From the NCBI GenBank assembly GCA_021776635.1, contig JAJFFN010000024.1:36600-100599 (forward strand): 64,000 nt of DNA, in the 5' to 3' direction. The DNA comes from Robiginitomaculum sp. (GTDB lineage: Bacteria > Pseudomonadota > Alphaproteobacteria > Caulobacterales > Maricaulaceae). Position 1 is the first letter of the stretch. Each line of letters starts with the position of its first letter. The notes under the pieces were generated by a model. The model was not told the DNA's origin and made no database searches. It worked only from the letters and a program-made list of their open reading frames with translations. The position numbers were made by a program, and so were the translations under genes. Positions 17,992 to 26,771 of the stretch are shown here, piece after piece.

Positions 17992-19287
17992 TTACACCTT
18001 CGCGAGAACCGTACCCGCCAAATATAGCGATCCGCAGATTAAGATACGGGGACGCTGCTTTGGTTTTGTTTTTAAAATATTAGCAAGTGCCGTCTCTACG
18101 GTATCGTTTTCTTCAGCTTTAATGCCGCGCCCTTTGGCAATATCTATGAGGCTTTCTGGTGATATACTTGCGTGGCCTTCGATTGGAACAACGATAATTT
18201 TTTGAGCCAAACCTTCAAAAGCATCCAAGAAACCTGGTGCATCCTTGTTAGCTAACATCCCCATAATCAAAATAAGTGGGCGAGGTTCGTTTGCATCAAG
18301 TTCCGCCATTGCGCTTGCTAACGCACGACCAGCGTGAGGGTTATGACCGCCGTCCAGCCAAAGCTCAGCGCCTGCCGTATTCGCTATTTTTGCGAGCGAG
18401 CCATTGCTTAGAGGTTGTAGGCGTGCTGGCCAATTTGCGGTTTTTATACCTTTGGCAATCGCGCGTTCATCAATGAGCAAGGATTTGGCTATGGCAACTG
18501 CCAAGCCGGCATTCATCACTTGATGGGCGCCCCGTAACGTTGGGAGGGGGAGGTCAAGTAATGAGGTTTCGTCCTCATAGATGAGACGTCCTTGCTGAGC
18601 ATAGGCACTGAAATGCTCACCCATGTTTTGTAATTTACACTGAGATTTAACGGCCTCAGCATCTAAAACGGCACGGACAAGGTTGGTTTGTTCCGCCGAA
18701 AATGCTGGCGTATGCGCTTTAAATATCCCGGCTTTTTCCCGCGTGATTTGTGCAAGATCTCTACCGAGAAACTCTGCGTGATCATAGTCTATAGGTGTAA
18801 TAACACATGTGGCAGGGCGGTCGATAACATTGGTTGCATCAAAACGACCACCTAAGCCAACTTCCAAGATTAACAAATCTGCTGAAGTCTCTGAAAATGC
18901 AACAAAACCTGCGGCAGTTGTGGCCTCAAAAAATGATAATGGCTCATCATTATTAGCGTCTTGCACACGTGCTAAAATGTCTAGTAGTACTTGTTCTTCA
19001 ATAATTTTTCCGGCCAGGACGATGCGCTCGCAAAAACTGACGAGATGTGGCGATGTATATACATGGACGCGCAAACCTTGAGCTTCGGCCATAGCGCGCA
19101 AAAATGCAGTCGTGGAGCCTTTGCCATTGGTGCCAGCAACATGTATGGTCGGCGGAAGTTTATGTTGCGGGTTGCCAAGTTTTTTTAAGACCCGTTCAAT
19201 GCGTTCCAACCCGAGATCGATTTTTTTTGGGTGGAGGTGTTCGAGGTTCCGAAGTGCCTGTTGCAGGGCAGGGCTATCTTTACGCAT
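17992..19287 (-). CDS. folC: Folylpolyglutamate/dihydrofolate synthase FolC
   Basis: A 431-residue Mur-ligase-like enzyme that adds glutamate to dihydropteroate and/or folates. The ATP loop HVAGTNGKGST and the Mur-ligase central domain (LEVGLGGRFDATN) are clear, with a C-terminal domain containing ELWLDGGHNPHAGRAL. It follows accD by six bases in the same direction, the usual alphaproteobacterial accD-folC pair; trpA, often the first gene, is not present here. Length is typical. Confidence 0.95.
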   Translation of the reverse strand: MRKDSPALQQALRNLEHLHPKKIDLGLERIERVLKKLGNPQHKLPPTIHVAGTNGKGSTTAFLRAMAEAQGLRVHVYTSPHLVSFCERIVLAGKIIEEQVLLDILARVQDANNDEPLSFFEATTAAGFVAFSETSADLLILEVGLGGRFDATNVIDRPATCVITPIDYDHAEFLGRDLAQITREKAGIFKAHTPAFSAEQTNLVRAVLDAEAVKSQCKLQNMGEHFSAYAQQGRLIYEDETSLLDLPLPTLRGAHQVMNAGLAVAIAKSLLIDERAIAKGIKTANWPARLQPLSNGSLAKIANTAGAELWLDGGHNPHAGRALASAMAELDANEPRPLILIMGMLANKDAPGFLDAFEGLAQKIIVVPIEGHASISPESLIDIAKGRGIKAEENDTVETALANILKTKPKQRPRILICGSLYLAGTVLAKV

Positions 19288-19293
19288 CAGATT

Positions 19294-20172
19294 TTATGCT
19301 TCTTCTAGTGCTTTGGCCGTCACTCGTTTTTTATCCATTAAAATAGATAGAATTTTCCCGAGAGCCGAACGCATGTCTTTACGATGAACAACTTGGTCAA
19401 TCATGCCCTTTGCTTTTAAGTATTCTGAACGCTGAAAGCCTTCTGGCAGTTTTTCGCGAATGGTTTGTTCAATGACACGTGGCCCTGCAAAGCAAATAAG
19501 AGCGTCAGGTTCGGCCAAATGAATATCGCCGATCATTGCATAACTAGCGGTTACACCACCTGTTGTCGGGTCGGTAAGAACAACGATATAGGGAAGCCCC
19601 GCATCACGGAGTTCCTGTACACCAATCGTGGTACGGGGTAGTTGCATAAGTGACAAAGCACCTTCTTGCATGCGCGCTCCGCCTGCAGCGGTAAAAGCGA
19701 CCATTGGTATATCACGAGCAACGGCTTGTTCACAAGCGGTGATAAATGCATCCCCCGCCGCCATGCCGAGTGATCCGCCCATAAAGGCAAAATTTTGTAC
19801 CAAAACCAGAGTTTCGATACCTTCGATACGGCCAACGGCTATGGTGACGGCATCATCCATACCCGTTTTAGCGCGGGCAGTTTTAAGGCGCTCAGTATAT
19901 TTACGGTCATCTTTGAATTTAAGTGGGTCCGTAGCAACTTGCGGTGTTTCAAGTTTTTCGTACTTGCCGCCATCAAATGTGTAAGCCAGTCTATACTCAG
20001 GCCCAATACGCATATGGTACCCAGCAGGGGTAACATGCAGTGCTGCTTCGAGATCAGCATGAAACACCATTTCGCCAGATTTAGGACATTTGACCCAGAG
20101 ATTATCAGGCGTGTCACGTTTGGTGAAGATTTTTTTGACGCCTGGAGGCGTTAATTTTGATAGCCAGTTCAT
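19294..20172 (-). CDS. accD: Acetyl-CoA carboxylase carboxyltransferase subunit beta
   Basis: A 292-residue AccD that pairs with AccA to transfer carboxyl from biotin to acetyl-CoA, making malonyl-CoA for fatty acid synthesis. The crotonase core is clear (FTAAGGARMQEGALSLMQ, PTTGGVTASYAMIGD, GPRVIEQTIREKLPEG). The N-terminal segment where E. coli AccD has a four-cysteine zinc ribbon reads VKCPKSGEM and later HVTPAGYHMRI, keeping only one cysteine; loss of this zinc site is common in alphaproteobacterial AccD, so it is not a defect. It forms an operon with folC. Confidence 0.95.
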   Translation of the reverse strand: MNWLSKLTPPGVKKIFTKRDTPDNLWVKCPKSGEMVFHADLEAALHVTPAGYHMRIGPEYRLAYTFDGGKYEKLETPQVATDPLKFKDDRKYTERLKTARAKTGMDDAVTIAVGRIEGIETLVLVQNFAFMGGSLGMAAGDAFITACEQAVARDIPMVAFTAAGGARMQEGALSLMQLPRTTIGVQELRDAGLPYIVVLTDPTTGGVTASYAMIGDIHLAEPDALICFAGPRVIEQTIREKLPEGFQRSEYLKAKGMIDQVVHRKDMRSALGKILSILMDKKRVTAKALEEA

Positions 20173-20236
20173 GAGAAGGGTTTAACCACTTTGTTTATAA
20201 TCGGGCAAGTCTGAAAACAAATATTATTGCACAGAA

Positions 20237-21082
20237 TTACAAGTTTTCTGCGTGGTGCTGCAGATGGTCTTCGATGAATGTCGCGATGAAATAATAGGAA
20301 TGATCATAGCCGTCTTGCATGCGCAGGGTTGTGGCTTGATCAGACTTGGCACATGCGTTCGCAAATATTTCGGGGCGGAGCTGCTCGGTTAGGAAATTAT
20401 CATCTGTGCCTTGGTCGATGAGAATATTGGCTTTGGACGGGTTGGCGACCAATTCTGTGGCATCATATTGCGCCCAGTCTGCTTCATTGTCGCTTAGATA
20501 ACCTTTAAAGGCTTTCTGCCCCCACGGGACTTGCGACGGAGAGGTGATGGGCGCGAAAGCCGAGCATGTCTTGTAAAGTTCAGGGTTTTTCAAATGCAGC
20601 GTAATCGCACCGTGCCCGCCCATAGAATGCCCGCTAATACCGATACGGTTTTTGTCTATGGGGAAATTGTTCAGCATCCATTCAGTGAGTTCATCGCGAA
20701 CATAAGTCTGCATCTGATAATTCTTCGCCCACGGCATCCGGGTCGCGTCCAGATAAAACCCTGCGCCCTTAGCGAAATCATAACTGTCTTTATCATCGGG
20801 CACATCATCACCGCGCGGGGATGTATCCGGTGCAATCAGAATAATGCCAAGCTCAGCTGCTACCTTCTGAGCTCCAGCTTTAACTGTGAAGTTTTCTTCG
20901 GTACAAGTCAGCCCCGATAACCATAGCACAGCAGGGCAGGGAACAGGGTTGTCACCCAAAGCTAGCGGCGGCAAATAAACTGCCACACGCATATCACAAC
21001 CATTGGCGTCAGAGCGGTGGGTGTAAACGGACTGTGTGCCGCCAAACATTTTATTTTGCGATATTGGGGTTGGTAGGGTCAT
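20237..21082 (-). CDS. fghA: S-formylglutathione hydrolase
   Basis: A 281-residue alpha/beta hydrolase of the esterase-D family that hydrolyses S-formylglutathione to formate and glutathione, the second step of glutathione-dependent formaldehyde detoxification. The nucleophile elbow GHSMGGHGA and the N-terminal KMFGGTQSVYTHRSD are typical. The start is set at the ATG complementing 21080-21082 (MTLPTPISQ), giving the normal length of about 280; a longer frame to 21211 would run through the toxin-antitoxin promoter. The partner frmA lies on the same strand but is separated by a toxin-antitoxin pair and a broken gene. Confidence 0.94.
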   Translation of the reverse strand: MTLPTPISQNKMFGGTQSVYTHRSDANGCDMRVAVYLPPLALGDNPVPCPAVLWLSGLTCTEENFTVKAGAQKVAAELGIILIAPDTSPRGDDVPDDKDSYDFAKGAGFYLDATRMPWAKNYQMQTYVRDELTEWMLNNFPIDKNRIGISGHSMGGHGAITLHLKNPELYKTCSAFAPITSPSQVPWGQKAFKGYLSDNEADWAQYDATELVANPSKANILIDQGTDDNFLTEQLRPEIFANACAKSDQATTLRMQDGYDHSYYFIATFIEDHLQHHAENL

Positions 21083-21101
21083 GTAAAATACCTTGCGTAA
21101 A

Positions 21102-21136
21102 TGGTCTATTTGGTCTAATTCGTCTAAAATAGACCA
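21102..21136. promoter_or_regulatory. Inverted-repeat operator of the toxin-antitoxin pair
   Basis: A perfect 10-bp inverted repeat, TGGTCTATTT (21102-21111) and AAATAGACCA (21127-21136), with an extra TGGTCTA half-site at 21111-21117 between the arms. It lies 20 bases before the antitoxin ATG and about 20 bases before the divergent fghA start. Phd/YefM antitoxins typically repress their own promoter through such palindromes, so this is the probable autoregulatory site. It could also affect fghA. Confidence 0.7.
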
Positions 21137-21155
21137 ATTTATTCTGGAGTGAATC

Positions 21156-21443
21156 ATGCATAAGATGACTGCTAACCAAGCTAAACAAAATTTCGGTGAA
21201 TTACTAGACAAAGCTCAAGCCGAGCCAGTGGAAATTACGCGGCACGGACGTCGTGTTGGAGTGCTAGTTTCTGATGAATGGTTTTCTTTTGATCAGTTTA
21301 AAAAACGACGTGATATTGAAAAACGCCTTGAAGAGTCTATGAAACAGGTAGAGCGCGGCGAAGTTAATACGCTAGATGAGGTTCGTCAGGAAATGCGAGC
21401 AAAAATCGCAAAGTGGTCACATGAAATAGATGAGAAGTCTTAA
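21156..21443 (+). CDS. Phd/YefM-type antitoxin
   Basis: A 95-residue type II antitoxin. The N-terminal DNA-binding and dimer fold is recognisable (TANQAKQNFGELLDKAQAEPVEITRHG, in which residues 5-30 match the Phd/YefM profile, and RRVGVLVSDEWF). A charged helical C-terminus that would wrap the toxin follows. GGAG at 21146-21149 is the ribosome binding site. The toxin gene starts four bases after the stop, the usual tight coupling. Confidence 0.88.
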   Translation: MHKMTANQAKQNFGELLDKAQAEPVEITRHGRRVGVLVSDEWFSFDQFKKRRDIEKRLEESMKQVERGEVNTLDEVRQEMRAKIAKWSHEIDEKS

Positions 21444-21446
21444 ACT

Positions 21447-21713
21447 ATGAAGTTGGTCATTAGCGAAAATGCCAAAGAGGATTTGGCGGAAATGCTTCGC
21501 TATGGTACTTGGCATTGGGGAAGAGAACGAGCTTTACAGTTTCTTGACACATTCATTGAAGAACTTGAAATTTTAATTCGTTATCCAGAAATGGGAGCAA
21601 GAGACAGAAAATACCGTGAACTTCCAAGTGATAATTACCGCACCGTCTATACAATTAAGGACCAAACTATCGTGGTGATTGGCATTGAACCTAAGGGGCG
21701 CACACGGAGATAA
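21447..21713 (+). CDS. RelE/ParE-family toxin
   Basis: An 88-residue type II toxin: MKLVISENAKEDLAEMLRYG at the start, then FIEELEILIRYPEMG and the C-terminal YRTVYTIKDQTIVVIGIE strands match the ParE/RelE fold. The helical hairpin and the length favour ParE (gyrase poison) over RelE (mRNA interferase), but this cannot be settled from sequence. It is co-transcribed with the Phd-like antitoxin, and both oppose the fghA/frmA genes that flank them. Confidence 0.88.
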   Translation: MKLVISENAKEDLAEMLRYGTWHWGRERALQFLDTFIEELEILIRYPEMGARDRKYRELPSDNYRTVYTIKDQTIVVIGIEPKGRTRR

Positions 21714-21714
21714 A

Positions 21715-22363
21715 ATGTCGGAACAAGTAAACATAATCGATGCAATAGCGTTAGTGAATGATTTTAGAGGTGATGCACTCACATCAACGATTGCACAGTT
21801 AGAAAACAGGTGGTGGGTAAAGATAAGTCCGAGGTTGTCGGTCTAAATGACAAAAACAATTTAGATGCAAACATTTACGCAGCGGCAAAAATAGTAAAAC
21901 AAGCTTCACGACAGATTGATGTAATTATCCACACAATTGGTATTTTACGTTCTTTGGAGCATATATTAGAGCACGATGAAATCGTTGAAAGCGTTTCTTT
22001 AGGTGCTGGAAATACAGGAAAGAAGTTTGATTTAGAAACAACCCACAGGATTGCCGAGTATAAATTTATAGATTGGAAAGGTGGTTCTGAATCAATTCGA
22101 CAAAATGGAATCTTCAAAGATTTTTATAATCTCGCAGAGCATGATACTTCGAAAAGAAAAGTTCTTTACGTAAATGGAACTATGTTTCCACTGAAGTTTT
22201 TCAAAGGTAGGCGTGTTTAACAAGTGTGTTGTGCAGACAACTCAATATGTTGGACAACATACGCCAAAAACATGGGCCAGGAATATCTGTTGTGCGGGAT
22301 TATTACCGGATTTATGAGAAAGAAGTGCAAATTGAAGATATTGCAAGTGTTCTCACCCCCTAA
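21715..22363 (+). pseudogene. Multiply frameshifted gene of unknown family behind the toxin
   Basis: One protein seems to be spread over three reading frames. Segment 1 is 21715-21810 (begins MSEQVNIIDAIALVNDFRGD). Segment 2 is about 21810-22200 and is the longest open stretch (NLDANIYAAAKIVKQASRQ, then FDLETTHRIAEYKFIDWKGG). Segment 3 is about 22200-22290 (FSKVGVFNKCVVQTTQYVG, then HTPKTWARNI). Segment 4 is about 22285-22363 (SVVRDYYRIYEKEVQIEDIA). Joined, they give about 215 residues. I do not recognise the family. The terminal stop overlaps the convergent frmA stop. The middle open frame alone (GTG at 21810, 136 residues) could be annotated as a gene, but its ends look broken. Confidence 0.55.
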
Positions 22364-23469
22364 AACTCCACAACACTCCGAATACTCTCCCCCGCATGCA
22401 TCAAATCAAACGCCTTGTTGATATCCTCCAGCCCCATTTTGTGGGTGATTAGGTCGTCTATATTGATGCGCCCGTCCATATACATGTCGACTATGCTTGG
22501 CACGTCTGTGCGGCCTCTGGCACCGCCGAAAGCTGTGCCGCGCCAACTTCTGCCCGTGACGAGCTGAAATGGCCTTGTAGAGATTTCTTTGCCTGCGCCT
22601 GCTACACCGATGATAATGCTTTCGCCCCAACCTTTGTGGCAGCTCTCTAGAGCCACACGCATAACGTCGGTATTGCCGATACATTCGAATGTGTAATCTG
22701 CCCCGCCGCCTGTGACCTCGACCAAATATCCGGCCAAATCGCCTTTGACATTATTGGGATTAACGAAATGGGTCATGCCGAATTGGCGAGCCGTAGCTTC
22801 GCGTGCAGGGTTGATATCAACACCAACGATTTGTTTTGCGCCGATCATTTTTAGACCTTGGATAACATTGAGACCAATGCCGCCAAGCCCGAAGACAATA
22901 GCCACGCAATCCGGCTCCGCTTTCGCCGTATAAATCACTGCGCCTACGCCTGTTGTAACACCGCAACCGATATAACAGGCCTTATCGAACGGTGCATCTT
23001 TACGAATTTTTGCAAGAGAAACTTCTGGCAGAACTGTGTAATTAGAAAACGTAGAACAACCCATATAGTGGAGCACTGGCTTACCGTTATAACTAAACCT
23101 AGAGGTCCCATTCGGCATGACACCACGTCCTTGCGTTTCGCGTACGCTTTGACAAAGATTGGTTTTCGGATGCAGGCAATAATCGCATTCACGACACTCT
23201 GCTGTATAAAGCGGGATAACGTGATCGCCCGGTTTAAGAGAGGTGACACCCTTGCCAACTTCACGGACAATGCCTGCACCCTCATGGCCTAAAATTGCTG
23301 GGAATGCACCTTCTGGATCATCGCCGGAAAGCGTAAAAGCGTCCGTATGGCATATGCCTGTGGCTTTAATTTCGACCATAACTTCACCGTCCTTTGGACC
23401 GCTGACGTCAACTTCGTCGATTATCAATTTTTCTCCTGCTTTAATGGCAAGTGCCGCACGTGATTTCAT
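22360..23469 (-). CDS. frmA: S-(hydroxymethyl)glutathione dehydrogenase / class III alcohol dehydrogenase
   Basis: A 369-residue zinc alcohol dehydrogenase that oxidises S-hydroxymethylglutathione to S-formylglutathione with NAD(P)+. The catalytic zinc site ([15 protein letters not shown] and [12 protein letters not shown]), the four-cysteine structural zinc loop ([16 protein letters not shown]) and the Rossmann GLGGIGLNV are all present. The start is the ATG complementing 23467-23469 ([14 protein letters not shown]), preceded by an AAGGA-like site. It would normally sit directly with fghA, now about 1.3 kb away behind a toxin-antitoxin insertion. Confidence 0.95.
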   Translation of the reverse strand: MKSRAALAIKAGEKLIIDEVDVSGPKDGEVMVEIKATGICHTDAFTLSGDDPEGAFPAILGHEGAGIVREVGKGVTSLKPGDHVIPLYTAECRECDYCLHPKTNLCQSVRETQGRGVMPNGTSRFSYNGKPVLHYMGCSTFSNYTVLPEVSLAKIRKDAPFDKACYIGCGVTTGVGAVIYTAKAEPDCVAIVFGLGGIGLNVIQGLKMIGAKQIVGVDINPAREATARQFGMTHFVNPNNVKGDLAGYLVEVTGGGADYTFECIGNTDVMRVALESCHKGWGESIIIGVAGAGKEISTRPFQLVTGRSWRGTAFGGARGRTDVPSIVDMYMDGRINIDDLITHKMGLEDINKAFDLMHAGESIRSVVEF

Positions 23470-23692
23470 GATTTTTCCTTTAGAACGGTAATGATAAAAT
23501 ATAGTTATACGAATCCGGTTGTTGTATTGCATACACGTAAGTTTTAGTTAGGTAAATGGGGAAGAAAAACCCAACCTAAGATATACATAAGCCGAAGACA
23601 TATCTTTGAATAAGATGCAACAGAGTATTTTCAATGCAATGTTGCGTTACGCAAAGCTTGATGCGTGCGTTATTCTAGGTTAACTCCGTGAA

Positions 23693-24166
23693 ATGACAAA
23701 TACACCATATGATAAATTAGGCCAACTCGGAAGCCTTACAGTAACACCGACAGCACCGGGTGCGGCAAAGCTAGAACGAGTTGAAAATCCAATTAAGAAT
23801 GCCAAGACGGATCCATATCTCATCCGTTTTACTTGCCCAGAGTTTACATCGCTTTGTCCCGTCACTGGACAACCGGATTTTGCGCATTTGGTCATTGATT
23901 ATGCGCCTGACAAATGGATTGTAGAGAGCAAATCTTTAAAGCTGTATTTGACATCTTTTCGTAATCATGGTGATTTTCATGAAGCTTGCACGGTTGGAAT
24001 AGGTCAAAGAATTATCAAAGAAATTCAGCCATTATGGTTGCGGATTGGAGGGTATTGGTATCCGCGAGGTGGTATCCCCATTGACGTGTTTTATCAACAT
24101 GGTCAACAACCAGAGGGTCTTTGGGTGCCAGATCAAGGTGTTGCCGCCTATAAAGGGCGGGGTTAA
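23693..24166 (+). CDS. queF: NADPH-dependent preQ0 reductase QueF
   Basis: A 157-residue tunnel-fold enzyme that reduces 7-cyano-7-deazaguanine to 7-aminomethyl-7-deazaguanine in queuosine biosynthesis. The catalytic cysteine in [13 protein letters not shown] (Cys55), the nearby aspartate (Asp62) and the [13 protein letters not shown] motif are diagnostic of the short, single-domain QueF type. It stands alone; the region upstream (23533-23692) shows no preQ1 riboswitch that I could recognise. Confidence 0.95.
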   Translation: MTNTPYDKLGQLGSLTVTPTAPGAAKLERVENPIKNAKTDPYLIRFTCPEFTSLCPVTGQPDFAHLVIDYAPDKWIVESKSLKLYLTSFRNHGDFHEACTVGIGQRIIKEIQPLWLRIGGYWYPRGGIPIDVFYQHGQQPEGLWVPDQGVAAYKGRG

Positions 24167-24242
24167 CATATTTGTGATATTAGCCACTCGGACTTGGTGT
24201 TAGGCAATATCGTTCCTATGTATAGAACAACAGGAGAATACC

Positions 24243-25055
24243 ATGTCCGTGATTGAACTTTCACCCACCCAAAACGTCCTAAATCAAGTCTGGTCTACAT
24301 TGCAAGATGAAGCAAAAGAGTTCGCTGAAGCGGAGCGGGCTTTGTCATCTTTATTTTATGCAACAATCCTGAACCAAGAGAGTTATGGCCGTGCACTTGC
24401 TCGTCATTTATCAGAAAAACTTGCTACGCCTGAGGTTTCTGCTTTGCATTTACGCAAATTGTTTCTAGATATTTACCGTGAAGACGATAGCATAGTTGAA
24501 GCTGCTGCTCAGGATATAATCGCTGTACGTGAACGTGATCCTGCGTGTACTTCATATCTGCAATGTTTCTTTTATTTTAAAGGGTTTTCTGCTCTACAAA
24601 CTTACCGTGTCGCCAATGGGTTTTGGAAACATGACCGCAAGATTATGGCCTACCACCTACAAAATCGTTCCACAGAACTATTCGGCGTGGATATACATCC
24701 TGCCGCTGATTTCGGTTCTGGGATTATGCTTGATCATGCAGATGGTCTTGTTGCTGGTGAAACCAGCCGTGTCGGAAATGGGTGTTCGATTTTGCACGGC
24801 GTAACCCTAGGCGGAACAGGTAAAGCGCATATGGATAGGCACCCGAAGATCGGTAAAAATGTGCTTATTGGTGCTGGTGCTAAAATTCTTGGAAATATAA
24901 AAGTCGGTGACGGTGCGCGGATTGCTTCTGGATCCGTAGTTCTTAAAGACGTCATGGCAAATTGTACGGTTGCAGGTGTTCCGGCCATACCAGTTGGTAG
25001 CAAGTGTTGTGAAAACCCGGCCTCAGAAATGAACCAAATACTTGTTGATGAATAA
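24243..25055 (+). CDS. cysE: Serine O-acetyltransferase CysE
   Basis: A 270-residue hexapeptide-repeat acyltransferase that acetylates serine with acetyl-CoA, the first step of cysteine synthesis. The N-terminal helical domain (about 1-140, LARHLSEKLATPEVS) is followed by the left-handed beta-helix (AADFGSGIMLDHADGLVAGE, then ILHGVTLGGTGKAHMDRHP). An AGGAGAA ribosome binding site precedes the ATG. Length and motifs are normal. It probably forms a short operon with the DUF3126 gene behind it. Confidence 0.95.
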   Translation: MSVIELSPTQNVLNQVWSTLQDEAKEFAEAERALSSLFYATILNQESYGRALARHLSEKLATPEVSALHLRKLFLDIYREDDSIVEAAAQDIIAVRERDPACTSYLQCFFYFKGFSALQTYRVANGFWKHDRKIMAYHLQNRSTELFGVDIHPAADFGSGIMLDHADGLVAGETSRVGNGCSILHGVTLGGTGKAHMDRHPKIGKNVLIGAGAKILGNIKVGDGARIASGSVVLKDVMANCTVAGVPAIPVGSKCCENPASEMNQILVDE

Positions 25056-25117
25056 AGTTTCAGTTTGATTTGCTTTGGCGAAAAGGTAATGTCACTGCAA
25101 AGAAATAGGAGCATATT

Positions 25118-25333
25118 ATGACTGCGCAGCAAATCGCACAGGTACAGGCATATCTTAAGCAACGCCTTGGTACGGAAAACCTAACTATTAGCCCTCGAAA
25201 GGTTGCTGATAGTGTAGAAGTATACCTCAATGATGAAATTCTCGGTGTCTTATATATTGATGACGAAGATAAAGACGATATCTCTTACGACCTCAATATT
25301 TCTATTTTGCAGCAAGATTTGGACGAAATGTAG
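25118..25333 (+). CDS. DUF3126 family protein
   Basis: A 71-residue acidic protein matching the small alphaproteobacterial DUF3126 family ([20 protein letters not shown], then [20 protein letters not shown]). Function unknown. It lies between cysE and a gamma carbonic anhydrase, 2 bases before the latter, which suggests co-transcription; a link to cysteine or carbonate metabolism would be guesswork. AGGAGC before the ATG is a good ribosome binding site. Confidence 0.85.
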   Translation: MTAQQIAQVQAYLKQRLGTENLTISPRKVADSVEVYLNDEILGVLYIDDEDKDDISYDLNISILQQDLDEM

Positions 25334-25335
25334 TC

Positions 25336-25857
25336 ATGAGCTTGTTTGCTCTTGATGGCATCTCTCCGCAGCTATCTGTAGGTGCTTGGATTGCGCCAAA
25401 TGCTTCAGTTATTGGTGATATAAAACTAGGTAAAAATGCCTCTGTGTGGTTCGGCGTTGTTATCAGATGTGATAACGAGGCAATAACAATAGGCCAAGCA
25501 ACAAATATACAAGACAACTCTGTTTTGCATTCTGACCCAGGCATGCCGCTCACTATAGGCGCAGGTGTCACGGTTGGTCACAAGGCCATGTTGCATGGTT
25601 GCAGTGTCGGAGATAATTCTCTCATTGGTATTGGTGCGACGGTACTCAATGGGGCTGTTATTGGGAAAAACTGTATAGTTGGTGCACACACTCTTATCAC
25701 AGAAGGCAAAGTCATTCCTGATAATTCAATGGTTGTCGGGTCACCCGGACGTGTGATGAAAACTTTAGGCGAGCCACAAGTGCAGATGCTTAAAGCGAGC
25801 GCACTGCATTATGTGGAAAACGCGCAACGATTTAAGAATGGTTTGGAAGAAATTTAA
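25336..25857 (+). CDS. Gamma-class carbonic anhydrase family protein
   Basis: A 173-residue left-handed beta-helix protein. Hexapeptide repeats run through [20 protein letters not shown] and onward, and the zinc-ligand histidines of the gamma class are present in [18 protein letters not shown]. It would hydrate CO2 or, as in many relatives (YrdA/PaaY), act as a related hydrolase or scaffold. Its stop shares the TTAA sequence with the stop of the convergent RDD gene. Confidence 0.88.
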   Translation: MSLFALDGISPQLSVGAWIAPNASVIGDIKLGKNASVWFGVVIRCDNEAITIGQATNIQDNSVLHSDPGMPLTIGAGVTVGHKAMLHGCSVGDNSLIGIGATVLNGAVIGKNCIVGAHTLITEGKVIPDNSMVVGSPGRVMKTLGEPQVQMLKASALHYVENAQRFKNGLEEI

Positions 25858-26771
25858 CGCTTATCAAATTTATCTGTACGTCTGACGCCAAACAGCAATT
25901 TTGTCTCTAATCTACCACGTAAAGCCGAATAATATGCGTTCAAAAACTCACGTCTCGCGTTGTTATCATCTGTTTTTACAGGTTCAGGCCATGAAATTTT
26001 AATCATAATACGGTTAGTGACTTCTTTAATTGTCTTGGGATCACTTTTTCGTAATACGTTTTCCAGTACATGTAGTTCTTTGACACCATATGCATCAATT
26101 TGCTTTTGGCTAAATATGTAACGCCCTAGCGGTTTGGACGCTCCAGCCAAATCTTTTGACAAAATTGGTTTAGGGGATTTTACCACCCAAGTTCCTGCTA
26201 TTAAATCACCGGCGCGAAGACGATCTTTGTTAAACAGTGGAAACAACATAAAAATAAAGCTCCAAATCAGGCCGAGCCAAACTAGCCAGCCTTCAACTCC
26301 CTGATTGAAACCAAACATTGCCGATAACAAGAACGCCAATGGGAGAAAAAATTCAAGTTCCCGTAGTGCATTTCGAGCAAACACTGCATTTGCCTTCAGA
26401 TGCCCACCTTGCCGGTTTGCAACGCGCGTATTCATCAACATTTTTCCGGGTGTGGCTGCTTTGGTCCCCATTTCGAAAAACATAAAATAGAAATTGCGCA
26501 AAAAGAAGGCAAACAACAACCACACGGCTATTATGATCTCTTCTCCCGTGTCGTCCATTCCTGACGTGGAATACGAAAGTATGTAGGTAATTGCTATCAA
26601 GGTGATTATCATAATGAACAAATCAATGACGAAAGCCCCGACGCGTGCGCCGCCATCAGCTATGCGCAGACGTAAATCTATACCTTCTGGTGTTATCAAA
26701 GTGCGGACGTTTTTGTCTGGATTGAAAGTTTGTTTTGTGCGCGTGCGTTTTGAAGGCTTAGTTTTCTTCAT
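25854..26771 (-). CDS. RDD family membrane protein
   Basis: A 305-residue protein with an RDD domain (about residues 35-205). It begins with a basic cytoplasmic tail, then transmembrane segments around 47-66, 78-97 and 130-165, with [19 protein letters not shown] being the typical RDD motif. A soluble C-terminal extension of about 100 residues follows. It is the last gene of the six-gene MoxR cluster and overlaps the SpoIIM gene by four bases. Its role in the cluster is unknown. Confidence 0.87.
   Translation of the reverse strand: MKKTKPSKRTRTKQTFNPDKNVRTLITPEGIDLRLRIADGGARVGAFVIDLFIMIITLIAITYILSYSTSGMDDTGEEIIIAVWLLFAFFLRNFYFMFFEMGTKAATPGKMLMNTRVANRQGGHLKANAVFARNALRELEFFLPLAFLLSAMFGFNQGVEGWLVWLGLIWSFIFMLFPLFNKDRLRAGDLIAGTWVVKSPKPILSKDLAGASKPLGRYIFSQKQIDAYGVKELHVLENVLRKSDPKTIKEVTNRIMIKISWPEPVKTDDNNARREFLNAYYSALRGRLETKLLFGVRRTDKFDKR

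Noticed and set aside
19294..20172. Loss of the AccD zinc-ribbon cysteines as a possible defect
   Set aside because: AccD of many Alphaproteobacteria lacks these cysteines, and the catalytic core here is complete.
22224..22421. A 65-codon plus-strand frame behind the toxin-antitoxin pair
   Set aside because: It runs into frmA on the other strand, and a different frame over the same bases gives the better continuation of the decayed gene.
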